Shown piece after piece: positions 52,500 through 60,576 of a DNA stretch of 64,000 nt (the stretch's first letter is position 1; each line of letters opens with the position of its first letter). This stretch comes from Thermoleophilaceae bacterium (GTDB lineage: Bacteria > Actinomycetota > Thermoleophilia > Solirubrobacterales > Thermoleophilaceae). A program made the position numbers and the translations under genes. Where the stretch lies: assembly GCA_040901445.1 (NCBI GenBank), contig JBBDYQ010000025.1:497925-561924 (forward strand), in the 5' to 3' direction. Below the pieces are notes generated by a model. It did no database searches. It saw only the letters and a program-made list of their open reading frames with translations, and was not told the DNA's origin.

Positions 52500-53519
52500 G
52501 TGAGGGCGCTGGTAATCGCCAAGCACGGACCGCCCGAGGTGCTCACGGTCCAGGACCGCCCGGACCCCGTTGCGGGTCCGGGCGAGGTGCGCGTGAGCGT
52601 TCGCGCCGCGGGCATCAACTTCGCGGACCTGATGGCGCGGATCGGCGTGTACCCCGATGCGCCCAAGCCGCCCTGCGTCGTGGGCTACGAGGTGGCCGGC
52701 GAGGTCGAGTCGGTGGGGGAGGGTGTCGAGGGCGTGGCCGTGGGGGACCGTGTGATGGCCGGCACGCGCTTCGGCGGCTACGCCGAGCTGGCGGTGGCCA
52801 AGGCATCGGCCGCGGTGGCGCTGCCGGACGGCTGGAGCTTCGAGGAGGGCGCGTCCTTCCCGGTGAACTACACCACGGCGTATGCCGGGCTGGTGCGCTA
52901 CGGCGCATTGCAGCCGGGCGAGCGGGTGCTCCTGCACGCGGCCGCCGGCGGGGTGGGCATCGCATCCACCCAGATCGCCAAGCTCGTGGGCGCGGAGGTG
53001 TACGGCACCGCCTCGGGAGCGAAGCACGAGGCCATCCGCGGCGTCGGCGTGGACCACCCGGTGGACTACCGCGAGCGCGACTTCGTGGCCGAGGTCCGGC
53101 GGATCGCGGGGGAGGAGCGGCCGCTCGACCTGGTGATGGACGCCATCGGCGGCAGGAGCTGGAAGAAGAGCTTCTCCCTACTGCGCCCGGGCGGGCGCCT
53201 GGTGGCGTTCGGCGCCTCTCAGATAGTGAGCGGGGACCGCCGCGACATCCCGCGGGCGCTGCGCACCCTCGCGCAGACGCCGCGCTTCAACCCGATCAAG
53301 CTCGCCTCGGAGTCGGTGGCGGTCATCGGGCTCAACCTGCTGCGGCTGTGGGACTCCAAGGGCTCCATCGAAGAGTGGATGGAGCCGCTGAGCGGCTGGC
53401 TGGAGGCCGGCGCGCTGCGACCGGTGGTGTCCGACGCCGTGCCGCTCGAGCAGGGCGCGGACGCGCATCGGATCATCCAAGAGCGCCGCAACGTGGGCAA
53501 GGTCGTGCTCACGCTGTAG
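52500..53519 (+). CDS. NADPH:quinone reductase-like MDR oxidoreductase
   Basis: 339 residues, GTG start. It belongs to the zinc-free medium-chain dehydrogenase/reductase group (quinone reductase, QOR-like): N-terminal GroES-like domain with AAGINFADLMARIGVYP, GYEVAGEVESVGEGV and GDRVMAGTRFGGYAE; nucleotide loop LLHAAAGGVGIASTQIAKL; and the late LVMDAIGGRSWKKSF. The Cys/His zinc ligands of alcohol dehydrogenases are absent. Its stop codon forms the start of the leucine leader promoter box. Confidence 0.9.
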   Translation: MRALVIAKHGPPEVLTVQDRPDPVAGPGEVRVSVRAAGINFADLMARIGVYPDAPKPPCVVGYEVAGEVESVGEGVEGVAVGDRVMAGTRFGGYAELAVAKASAAVALPDGWSFEEGASFPVNYTTAYAGLVRYGALQPGERVLLHAAAGGVGIASTQIAKLVGAEVYGTASGAKHEAIRGVGVDHPVDYRERDFVAEVRRIAGEERPLDLVMDAIGGRSWKKSFSLLRPGGRLVAFGASQIVSGDRRDIPRALRTLAQTPRFNPIKLASESVAVIGLNLLRLWDSKGSIEEWMEPLSGWLEAGALRPVVSDAVPLEQGADAHRIIQERRNVGKVVLTL

Positions 53520-53522
53520 GCT
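53517..53522 (+). promoter_or_regulatory. Possible -10 box TAGGCT, leaderless promoter of the leu leader
   Basis: TAGGCT ends ten bases before the leader-peptide ATG at 53533. Its first three bases are the stop codon of the preceding gene, so coincidence must be weighed. Confidence 0.4.
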
Positions 53523-53532
53523 TGGACGGCCG

Positions 53533-53589
53533 ATGTCGTTCCTGGTGGACCTTCGACTTCTCCTTCTCCTCCCCCTCCGGGGGGAGTAA
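53533..53589 (+). CDS. leuL: Leucine leader peptide (18 residues)
   Basis: ATG at 53533 and TAA at 53587 encode MSFLVDLRLLLLLPLRGE: eight leucines in 18 residues, five of them consecutive (codons 9-13, CTT CTC CTT CTC CTC). It ends 65 bases before leuA on the same strand. A leucine-rich leader before leuA is the known signature of ribosome-mediated leucine attenuation, reported for actinobacterial leuA. Slow translation of the Leu run when Leu-tRNA is scarce would change the fold of the RNA that follows. It has no evident ribosome site and may be leaderless. Confidence 0.85.
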   Translation: MSFLVDLRLLLLLPLRGE

Positions 53590-53653
53590 CGCGCGGGCGG
53601 CCGCAGGTGCCGCGAACCGAAGGAGAACTCGAGGCAGGACCCGAAAGGAACGA
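53536..53653 (+). promoter_or_regulatory. Leucine attenuator RNA: nested pairings masking the leuA ribosome site
   Basis: Four nested helices are visible. P1: 53536-53542 (TCGTTCC) with 53647-53653 (GGAACGA), which covers part of the leuA ribosome site AAAGGA (53644-53649). P2: 53558-53566 (TTCTCCTTC, inside the Leu codons) with 53619-53627 (GAAGGAGAA). P3: 53569-53575 with 53580-53586, seven pairs and a TCCG loop. P4: 53597-53601 with 53609-53613. A ribosome stalled on the Leu codons would block P1 and P2 and free the leuA site. No U-tract follows, so control of translation is more likely than transcription termination. Confidence 0.65.
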
Positions 53654-53654
53654 G

Positions 53655-55238
53655 ATGGATCGCAGCGAGCCCAACCGAGTACGAATCTTCGACACGACGC
53701 TGCGCGACGGGGAGCAGTCGCCCGGCATCTCGCTCAACAAGCAGGAGAAGCTGGAGATCGCACACCAGCTCGCGCGGCTCGGGGTCGACGTGATCGAGGC
53801 CGGCTTTCCGATCACCTCGCCCGGCGACTTCGAGTCGGTGCAGGCGATCGCCCGCCAGGTGGAGGGCCCGGTCATCTGCGGGCTTGCCCGCACCCACACC
53901 CAGGACATCGACGCTGCGTGGAACGCGATCAAGGACGCCGAGCGCAAGCGCATCCACACGTTCATCGCGACGAGTGACATCCACATCGAGCGCAAGCTCC
54001 AGACCACGCGCGAGGACGTGAAGGGCCAGGCCCGCGCCGCGGTTGCGCACGCGCGTCAGCACACCGACGACGTGGAGTTCTCGCCCGAGGACGGCTCGCG
54101 CTCGGATGTCGAGTTCATGGCTGAGGTCATCCAGATCGCCATCGACGAGGGCGCCACCACCATCAACGTGCCCGACACCGTGGGCTACACGATGCCCGGG
54201 GAGTACGCCGCCATGTTCGCGCGCCTGTACGAGCTCGTGCCGGCCCTGCGCGACGTCGTCGTCTCGGTGCACTGCCACAACGACCTCGGGCTGGCCGTGG
54301 CCAACTCCCTCGCGGGAGTCGGCGCCGGCTGCCGCCAGGTGGAATGCGCGATCAACGGCATCGGCGAGCGCGCGGGCAACGCGTCGCTGGAGGAGATCGT
54401 GATGCTCATGCACACGCGCGAGTCCTCGCTCGGGCTGTGGACGGGCATCGACACCCGCGAGATCGCCCGCAGCAGCCGGCTCGTGTCCCGCCTCACCGGC
54501 TATCCGGTCCAGCCCAACAAGGCCATCGTCGGGCGCAACGCATTCGCCCACGAGGCCGGCATCCACCAGGACGGCGTGCTGAAGGAGCGCACGACGTACG
54601 AGATCATGGACGCCACCACCATCGGGCTGGAGACCAACTCGATCGTGCTCGGCAAGCACTCCGGCCGGCACGCGCTGCGCAAGGCCCTGGAGGAGCTGGG
54701 CCTGCAGGTGGAGGGGGCCGCGCTCAACACCGCCTTCAAGCGCTTCAAGGAGATCGCGGACAAGAAGAAGAAGGTCACCGCGCTCGACCTGGAGGCCATC
54801 GTCTCGGACGAGATGCGCGAGGCCGCCACCGACGCGTACGAGATCGTGAGCTTCGACGTGGAGGCCTCCTCGGCGCGCTCCCCGCTGGCCAAGGTGGTCG
54901 TGCGGATGCCGGACGGGGAGGTGCGCGAGGGCAGCTTCACCGGCGACGGCCCGGTCGATGCCTTCTTCTCGGCCATCAACGCCGCCATCGGGCGCGAGGC
55001 ACGGCTCAAGGAGTTCCACGTGAGCGCGGTGACCGGCGGCCGGGACGCCCTCGGCGAGACCACCGTGCTGCTCGAGCTCGACGGCCGGCTGGCGTCCGGC
55101 CAGGGCGTGTCCACCGACATCCTCGAGGCGGCGGGCAAGGCGTACCTGCGTGCGTTCAACAACGTGCTGCGCGACTCGGCCGTGGCCGAGGCCGAGCATC
55201 ACCTCGAGCGCGAGGCGCAGTCCACGCCAACGCCGTAG
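53655..55238 (+). CDS. leuA: 2-Isopropylmalate synthase
   Basis: 527 residues from the ATG at 53655 ([20 protein letters not shown]), with AAAGGA six bases upstream; a start 48 bases earlier would swallow the attenuator. It condenses acetyl-CoA with 2-ketoisovalerate, committing to leucine. Metal and substrate residues: [13 protein letters not shown], the [16 protein letters not shown] motif, and [14 protein letters not shown]. The linker [20 protein letters not shown] and the C-terminal regulatory domain (about 390-520) suggest leucine feedback. It is followed with a one-base overlap (TAGTG) by the dehydrogenase gene. Confidence 0.96.
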   Translation: MDRSEPNRVRIFDTTLRDGEQSPGISLNKQEKLEIAHQLARLGVDVIEAGFPITSPGDFESVQAIARQVEGPVICGLARTHTQDIDAAWNAIKDAERKRIHTFIATSDIHIERKLQTTREDVKGQARAAVAHARQHTDDVEFSPEDGSRSDVEFMAEVIQIAIDEGATTINVPDTVGYTMPGEYAAMFARLYELVPALRDVVVSVHCHNDLGLAVANSLAGVGAGCRQVECAINGIGERAGNASLEEIVMLMHTRESSLGLWTGIDTREIARSSRLVSRLTGYPVQPNKAIVGRNAFAHEAGIHQDGVLKERTTYEIMDATTIGLETNSIVLGKHSGRHALRKALEELGLQVEGAALNTAFKRFKEIADKKKKVTALDLEAIVSDEMREAATDAYEIVSFDVEASSARSPLAKVVVRMPDGEVREGSFTGDGPVDAFFSAINAAIGREARLKEFHVSAVTGGRDALGETTVLLELDGRLASGQGVSTDILEAAGKAYLRAFNNVLRDSAVAEAEHHLEREAQSTPTP

Positions 55239-56218
55239 TGGCGGAGCCGTTCACCTGGGTCGACGGCGAGCGGGTCATCCGCTTCGGCCGCGGCTCTGTG
55301 GCTGAGGCCACGACGCTGCTCGCCGAGCACGGTTTCGGGGGGTTCGCGCTGCTCACCACCGAGCGCGCCCGGGCTTCGGCGCCGGAGGTCGTGGCGGCCG
55401 CGGCGGTGGAGCTGCTCGTGCCGTCCGGCGAGGTGCCCGACGCCGCCGCGGCAGTGCGCGCCGGCGTGGGCGGCCGGCCGCTGGTGGCGCTCGGCGGCGG
55501 GCGGGTGATCGACGCCGCCAAGGGGATCGCGGGCGCGGACGGCCTGTCCTGCGCGGCCATCCCCACCACGCTGTCGGGCGCGGAGATCACCCGGATCCAC
55601 CGGATGCCGGCGGGCGCGGACGAGTTCACGCTGGTGCGGCCGCGGCTGGTCGTGGCGGACCCCGCGCTCATGGCCTCGCAGCCGCTGCCGGCGCTGGCCG
55701 CCAGCGCGATGAACGCCCTCGCTCACGCCCTGGAGGCGCTGTATGTGCCGCTGCGAAACCCTGTGGCCGATATTGCGGCGCTGGAGGCCGCCGAGCGCAT
55801 CGGGCGCGGATTGGGCGCGGACCAGCCCGATCGCGACTCGCTCGCCCTGGGCTCGCTCCTCGGGGCCTACGCGCTCGGCGCCACGGGCTACGCCGTGCAC
55901 CACGTGGTCTGCCAGACACTCGTGCGCGTTGCGGGCACGCCCCATGCGGAGACCAACGCGGTGATGCTGCCGCACACGCTCGCGCTGATGGAGAAGCGCG
56001 TGCCGTCGGTGGTTGCGCGCTTCCGGGCGCGCCTCGGCGCCGACCTGGGCGACCTCGCGGCGCGCTCCGGCGGACCGCGCACACTGGCCGACCTCGGTGT
56101 GGGGGAAGAGCACGTAGGGGCGGTGGTCGAGGGCGCGCTGGCACGCCCGCAGCTGGCCAACACCCCCGACCCCCCGGGCCGCGACGAGCTGCTGGCCTAC
56201 GTCCGCGCCGCCCTCTAG
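55238..56218 (+). CDS. Iron-containing alcohol dehydrogenase family protein (maleylacetate reductase-like)
   Basis: 326 residues, GTG start overlapping the leuA stop by one base. Nucleotide region VALGGGRVIDAAKGIA and AIPTTLSGAEIT; metal-binding residues include the Asp/His positions in [36 protein letters not shown] and NAVMLPHTLALM. It most resembles maleylacetate reductases of this family. No ring-cleavage genes are near. The tight coupling to leuA suggests a substrate near the leucine pathway, but nothing in the sequence proves it. Confidence 0.82.
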   Translation: MAEPFTWVDGERVIRFGRGSVAEATTLLAEHGFGGFALLTTERARASAPEVVAAAAVELLVPSGEVPDAAAAVRAGVGGRPLVALGGGRVIDAAKGIAGADGLSCAAIPTTLSGAEITRIHRMPAGADEFTLVRPRLVVADPALMASQPLPALAASAMNALAHALEALYVPLRNPVADIAALEAAERIGRGLGADQPDRDSLALGSLLGAYALGATGYAVHHVVCQTLVRVAGTPHAETNAVMLPHTLALMEKRVPSVVARFRARLGADLGDLAARSGGPRTLADLGVGEEHVGAVVEGALARPQLANTPDPPGRDELLAYVRAAL

Positions 56219-56273
56219 CTATAGGGCATAAGGAGCGACGTTCGATGCAAAAGGGAGCTCCGGTGGCAGACAA

Positions 56274-56293
56274 TCGTACGTGATAACGTACGA
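56274..56293. promoter_or_regulatory. Operator-like palindrome before the XRE regulator
   Basis: TCGTACGT-GATA-ACGTACGA, eight perfect base pairs, lies seven bases before the regulator's ATG and overlaps its -10 box. This is the expected place for self-repression. Confidence 0.6.
56284..56289 (+). promoter_or_regulatory. -10 box TAACGT of the XRE regulator
   Basis: TAACGT ends ten bases before the ATG at 56300, inside the palindrome 56274-56293. Confidence 0.45.
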
Positions 56294-56299
56294 CCAGCC

Positions 56300-56890
56300 A
56301 TGGCAACCGCAGCGCCTCCCGAGCACGCCCACGTCGGCCCGCGCGTCCGCGCCCTGCGCGAGGCCATGGACCTCTCGCTGCGCGACCTGGCCGAGCGCTC
56401 CGGCGTCTCGGCGCCCATGCTGTCGCAGGTGGAGAGGGGGGAGACCAGCCCCACGCTCGCCATCGCGGCCCGCATCGCGGCGGGCCTCGAGCTGTCGCTG
56501 TCCCAGTTGCTGCGCCTCGACGAGGGCGACGGCATCACGGTCGTCCGCGCCGCGGGCCGCCTGAGCGGCGGCAACGCCCGGCGCGGCCACCGCTACGAGG
56601 TGGTCACCCCGCCGATCCCCGGTCAGCGCGCGGAGGTGTCCGAGCACACGCTCGCGCCGGGCGCCGCCACCGGCGGGCCCGGTGACCCGCCCATGCACGA
56701 GCCCGGCGCGCGCGAGACCGCACTCGTGACTGCCGGCACCGTCCGCCTGGTGTGCGCGGGCGAGCCCCACGACCTGCAGGAGGGCGACAGCGTCACGTTC
56801 GACGCCGACCTTCCCCACCACTTCGAGAACCCCGGCGGCGGTCAGGCGCGCTTCCTGTCCGTCGTAGCCGCCGGCCTGAGGAGGAGCTGA
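56300..56890 (+). CDS. XRE-family regulator with C-terminal cupin domain
   Basis: 196 residues. The helix-turn-helix domain (about 12-67) reads [20 protein letters not shown] and [17 protein letters not shown], the standard XRE/SinR pattern. A cupin (about 100-190) with [11 protein letters not shown] and [11 protein letters not shown] should bind a small effector or metal. Such regulators control metabolism of amino acids, polyamines or sugars. It precedes leuC by two bases in the same transcript and has a palindrome over its own promoter, so it probably controls itself and leuCD-leuB downstream. The effector could be a leucine intermediate (inference). Confidence 0.88.
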   Translation: MATAAPPEHAHVGPRVRALREAMDLSLRDLAERSGVSAPMLSQVERGETSPTLAIAARIAAGLELSLSQLLRLDEGDGITVVRAAGRLSGGNARRGHRYEVVTPPIPGQRAEVSEHTLAPGAATGGPGDPPMHEPGARETALVTAGTVRLVCAGEPHDLQEGDSVTFDADLPHHFENPGGGQARFLSVVAAGLRRS

Positions 56891-56892
56891 CC

Positions 56893-58248
56893 ATGCCCAA
56901 GACGCTGTTCGACAAGATCTGGGAGGCCCACGAGGTGGCGCCCGGGCTGATCTACATCGACCTGCACCTCGTGCACGAGGTCACCTCGCCGCAGGCCTTC
57001 GACGCTCTCCGCATGGCCGGCCGCACGGTGCGCCGGCCCGACCGCACGCTGGCCACGGCCGACCACAACGTGCCCACCGACGGCTCGAAGGTGGCGGCCC
57101 AGATCGCCGACCACCTCTCGCGCGTGCAGGTCGAGACCCTGGAGCGCAATTGCGCCGAGTTCGGCATCCCGGCCTACTCGATCGGTTCCGAGCGCCAGGG
57201 CATCGTGCACGTGATCGGCCCCGAGCTGGGGGTCACCCAGCCCGGCATGACCATCGTCTGCGGGGACTCGCACACGTCCACCCACGGGGCGTTCGGGGCG
57301 CTTGCGTTCGGCATCGGGACGAGCGAGGTCGAGCACGTGCTCGCCACGCAGACCCTGCAGCAGGGCAAGCCCAGGTCGATGCTCATCCGATACGAGGGCG
57401 AGCTCGGCTTCGGGATCACCGCCAAGGACCTCATCCTCTCGACGATCGGCCGCATCGGGACCGGCGGGGGCGTCGGCCACGTGATCGAGTACGCGGGACC
57501 GGCCATCGAGGCGCTTTCGATGGAGGGCAGGATGACGGTCTGCAACATGACCATCGAGGCCGGCGGCAGGGCCGGGATGGTCGCGCCCGACGACACCACC
57601 TTCGAGTGGGTCATCGGCCGCGACGCCGCCCCGGCGGAGCTGCCGGGGACCTGGCGCGACCTGAACACGGACGAAGGCGCTGAGTTCGACAGCGACGTCG
57701 TGATCGACGCCTCCGCAGTCTCACCGCAGGTCACGTGGGGCACGAACCCGGGCCAGGTCACCGGCGTCACCGCGGCGGTGCCGGAGCCCGTGGACGACGG
57801 TGATGAGCGGGCGCTCACCTACATGGACCTGCGCCCCGGCACGCCGATCGAGGAGATCCGGCTGGACCGGGTGTTCATCGGCTCCTGCACGAACTCGCGC
57901 ATCGGCGATCTGCGTGCGGCCGCCGAAGTCGTCAAGGGGCGTCGCGTGTCGTCGAGTGTCGACGCGATGGTCGTGCCGGGCTCCAACCAGGTGAAGGAGC
58001 AGGCCGAGGCGGAGGGCCTTGACGAGGTCTTCCGCAAGGCCGGATTCGACTGGCGCTCGGCGGGCTGCTCCATGTGCCTGGGCATGAACCCCGACACCCT
58101 CGACGCGGGCGAGCGCTGCGCGTCCACGTCCAACCGCAACTTCGAGGGGCGCCAGGGCCGCGGCGGGCGCACCCACCTCGTCAGTCCCCAGATGGCGGCC
58201 GCCGCGGCGATCGAGGGCCGCTTCGTGGACATCAGGAGCTGGGAATGA
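56893..58248 (+). CDS. leuC: 3-Isopropylmalate dehydratase large subunit
   Basis: 451 residues, ATG at 56893 with GAGGAG. It isomerises 2-isopropylmalate to 3-isopropylmalate with LeuD using a 4Fe-4S cluster. The three cluster cysteines are visible: [20 protein letters not shown], and the pair [12 protein letters not shown] with [31 protein letters not shown] is the usual N-terminal stretch. Length is close to the family norm. The stop overlaps leuD by four bases. Confidence 0.96.
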   Translation: MPKTLFDKIWEAHEVAPGLIYIDLHLVHEVTSPQAFDALRMAGRTVRRPDRTLATADHNVPTDGSKVAAQIADHLSRVQVETLERNCAEFGIPAYSIGSERQGIVHVIGPELGVTQPGMTIVCGDSHTSTHGAFGALAFGIGTSEVEHVLATQTLQQGKPRSMLIRYEGELGFGITAKDLILSTIGRIGTGGGVGHVIEYAGPAIEALSMEGRMTVCNMTIEAGGRAGMVAPDDTTFEWVIGRDAAPAELPGTWRDLNTDEGAEFDSDVVIDASAVSPQVTWGTNPGQVTGVTAAVPEPVDDGDERALTYMDLRPGTPIEEIRLDRVFIGSCTNSRIGDLRAAAEVVKGRRVSSSVDAMVVPGSNQVKEQAEAEGLDEVFRKAGFDWRSAGCSMCLGMNPDTLDAGERCASTSNRNFEGRQGRGGRTHLVSPQMAAAAAIEGRFVDIRSWE

Positions 58249-58805
58249 ACCCCGTGAAGATGATCGAGGGCGCCGTGTCGGTGCTCGACCGCGCCGACGT
58301 GGACACCGACCAGATCATGCCCAAGCAGTTCCTGAAGCGGGTGGAGCGCACCGGCTACGGCGAGTTCCTCTTCCACGATTGGGCCAAGGAGCCCGGCTGG
58401 GACCTCCCGCGCAACCCGATCCTCGCCGCGGGGCGCAACTTCGGCTGCGGCTCGTCGCGCGAGCACGCGCCCTGGGGGCTGCAGGACTACGGCTTCGACG
58501 CCGTCGTCGCGCCGTCGTTCAGCGACATCTTCTACTCCAACTGCACCAAGATCGGGCTGCTGCCGGTGGTGCTGTCCGAGCCCGACGTCAAGGCGGTGAT
58601 GGCCGCCGGCGCCGCGCGCGTGGACCTGGAGTCCCAGACGGTCTCCTGGGAAGGGGGAGAGGCGCACTTCGAGATCGACACCGAGATCAGGCACCGGCTG
58701 CTCAACGGCCTCGACGACATCGGGGTCACGCTCCAGCAGGCCGGGGGAATCGATGCCTACGAGGCCGAGCGCGAGCGCTCAGGGCCGGTGACCACGAGCC
58801 TGTGA
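58245..58805 (+). CDS. leuD: 3-Isopropylmalate dehydratase small subunit
   Basis: 186 residues. The swivelling domain partner of Leu[39 protein letters not shown] (substrate-binding Ser/Arg loop) and [21 protein letters not shown]. The ATG overlaps the leuC stop (ATGA) and its own stop overlaps the methyltransferase GTG. Confidence 0.96.
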   Translation: MNPVKMIEGAVSVLDRADVDTDQIMPKQFLKRVERTGYGEFLFHDWAKEPGWDLPRNPILAAGRNFGCGSSREHAPWGLQDYGFDAVVAPSFSDIFYSNCTKIGLLPVVLSEPDVKAVMAAGAARVDLESQTVSWEGGEAHFEIDTEIRHRLLNGLDDIGVTLQQAGGIDAYEAERERSGPVTTSL

Positions 58806-59548
58806 GCCGCGACTGGGACGCCGCCACCTACGACCGGGTCTCCGACCCGCAGGTGGCCATGGCCGAGGTCGTTCTGGAGCGCCTGGCGCTGCAGCCCGGC
58901 GAGCGCGTGCTGGACGCCGGCTGCGGCAGCGGCCGGGTCACCGAGCTGCTGCTGGAGTCCGGCGCCGAGGTGATCGCGGCCGACCAGTCGCAGTCGATGG
59001 TGGAGGCGGCCCGCGCCCGCCTCAACGGCCGGGGTCAGGTCTTGCAATCCGACATCGCCGAGATCGAGCTCGACGCGCCGGTGGACGCCGTCTTCTCCAA
59101 CGCGGTGTTCCACTGGGTGCCCGACCACGACCGCCTGTTCGCCACCCTGCACCGGGCGCTGCGGCCCGGCGGGCGCCTGGTGGCGCAGTGCGGCGGCCGC
59201 GGCAACGTGGAGAGCTTCCACGCCGGCGCGCGGGTGGTGGGTCACCGTGAGCCCTATGCGCCATACCTGGGCGGCTGGGTGGGGCCGTGGAACTTCGCCG
59301 GCCCCGAGGAGACCTCCGAGCGCCTGCGGCGAGCCGGTTTCACCGAGGTCGCCTGCCGGCTCGAGCCCTGGCCCGTGGTCCCCGACGACCCGACGGGCTA
59401 CCTGCGCTCGGTCTGTCTCGGCTACCACGTCGAGCGCCTGCCCGAGGAGCTGCGTGCCCCGTACGTGCGCGACGTGGTGGCGGAGCTGGCCAACCCGCTC
59501 GAGCTCGACTACGTGCGCCTGAACATCGACGCGCGGAGGCCCGCATGA
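58802..59548 (+). CDS. Class I SAM-dependent methyltransferase, Tam-like
   Basis: 248 residues, GTG start inside the leuD stop; its own stop overlaps leuB. The SAM site is VLDAGCGSGRVTELLLE (motif I, 36-44), followed by VIAADQSQSMVEAARARL (acidic loop) and AVFSNAVFHWVPDHDRLFA. The layout, from the WDAATYDRVSDPQ opening to the HWVPDH stretch, resembles trans-aconitate methyltransferase. The yeast relative Tmt1 methylates both trans-aconitate and 3-isopropylmalate. Here the gene sits exactly between the enzymes that make and use 3-isopropylmalate, so action on a leucine intermediate or a toxic by-product of LeuCD is a testable idea. Confidence 0.85.
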   Translation: MSRDWDAATYDRVSDPQVAMAEVVLERLALQPGERVLDAGCGSGRVTELLLESGAEVIAADQSQSMVEAARARLNGRGQVLQSDIAEIELDAPVDAVFSNAVFHWVPDHDRLFATLHRALRPGGRLVAQCGGRGNVESFHAGARVVGHREPYAPYLGGWVGPWNFAGPEETSERLRRAGFTEVACRLEPWPVVPDDPTGYLRSVCLGYHVERLPEELRAPYVRDVVAELANPLELDYVRLNIDARRPA

Positions 59549-60558
59549 GAGTCGTCACCCTGCCCGGCGACGGCATCGGTCCCGAGATCATGCGCGCCGC
59601 GCGGCGCCTGCTCGACGCCGTGGGCGACTTCGACCTCGACGAGCGCCTGGTGGGCGGTGCCTCCATCGACGCCCACGGCACCGCGCTGACGGACGAGACG
59701 CTGGAGGCCTGCCGCGGCGCCGACGCCGTGCTGCTCGCGGCGGTGGGCGGCCCCAAGTGGGACACGACGGACCCCGGGGCGCCCCGTCCGGAGGAGGGGC
59801 TGCTCGGCCTGCGCAAGGAGCTGGAGCTGTTCGCCAACCTGCGCCCGGTCCGTCCCAGCCCGGCGCTGCTCGACGCCAGCCCGCTGCGCCGGGAGCGCAT
59901 CGAGGGCACGGACCTCCTGGTGGTGCGCGAGCTCACCGGCGGCATCTACTTCGGCGACCGCGGCCGCAGCGGCGGCCGCGCGCACGACACCTGCGTGTAC
60001 AGCGTCGAGGAGGTCGAGCGCATCGCCGAGGTGGCCTTCCGCTTCGCCCGCCGCAAGGTCACCAGCGTGGACAAGGCCAACATCCTCGAGACATCGCGGC
60101 TCTGGCGCGAGACCGTCACCCGCCTCGCCGTGGCCCGCGACGTGACCGTCGAGCACCTGCTCGTGGACAACGCCGCCATGCAGCTGGTGTCCCGTCCCGG
60201 CGACTTCGACGTGATCCTCACGGAGAACATGTTCGGCGACATCCTGAGCGACGAGGCCGCCATGCTCACGGGCTCGATCGGGATGCTCCCGAGCGCCTCG
60301 GTGGGGGCCGGCAAGCCGGGCCTTTTCGAGCCGGTGCACGGCTCGGCCCCCGACATCGCGGGCACGGGGAAGGCCAACCCGCTGGCGATGTTCGGCTCGG
60401 TGGCGATGATGCTGCGCTTCGGACTGGCTATGGAGGACGCCGCCGCGGGGATAGAATCGGCCATCGATCGCGCGCTCGAGGAAGGGCTACGGACGCCCGA
60501 CCTCGGCGGCGACGCATCCACCGAGGACGCCACCGAGGCAGTTCTCACACACCTCTGA
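59545..60558 (+). CDS. leuB: 3-Isopropylmalate dehydrogenase
   Basis: 337 residues, ATG overlapping the methyltransferase stop. It oxidises and decarboxylates 3-isopropylmalate with NAD. Visible: LPGDGIGPEIMRAARRLL, LGLRKELELFANLRPVR (substrate Arg residues), VVRELTGGIYFGDRG, the catalytic Lys region KVTSVDKANILETSRLWRE, and the metal Asp residues in ENMFGDILSDEAAMLTGSIG. HGSAPDIAGTGKANPLA is the NAD-binding loop. Slightly short of the usual 350-370 residues but complete. Confidence 0.95.
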   Translation: MRVVTLPGDGIGPEIMRAARRLLDAVGDFDLDERLVGGASIDAHGTALTDETLEACRGADAVLLAAVGGPKWDTTDPGAPRPEEGLLGLRKELELFANLRPVRPSPALLDASPLRRERIEGTDLLVVRELTGGIYFGDRGRSGGRAHDTCVYSVEEVERIAEVAFRFARRKVTSVDKANILETSRLWRETVTRLAVARDVTVEHLLVDNAAMQLVSRPGDFDVILTENMFGDILSDEAAMLTGSIGMLPSASVGAGKPGLFEPVHGSAPDIAGTGKANPLAMFGSVAMMLRFGLAMEDAAAGIESAIDRALEEGLRTPDLGGDASTEDATEAVLTHL

Positions 60559-60576
60559 GGAAGGAGGCGAGAAGAC

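Noticed and set aside
56245-56283. 12-codon frame (MQKGAPVADNRT) after AAGGAG, upstream of the XRE gene
   Set aside because: It has a fair ribosome site, but its stop lies inside the palindrome and no codon bias suggests attenuation. It is too short to support without conservation.
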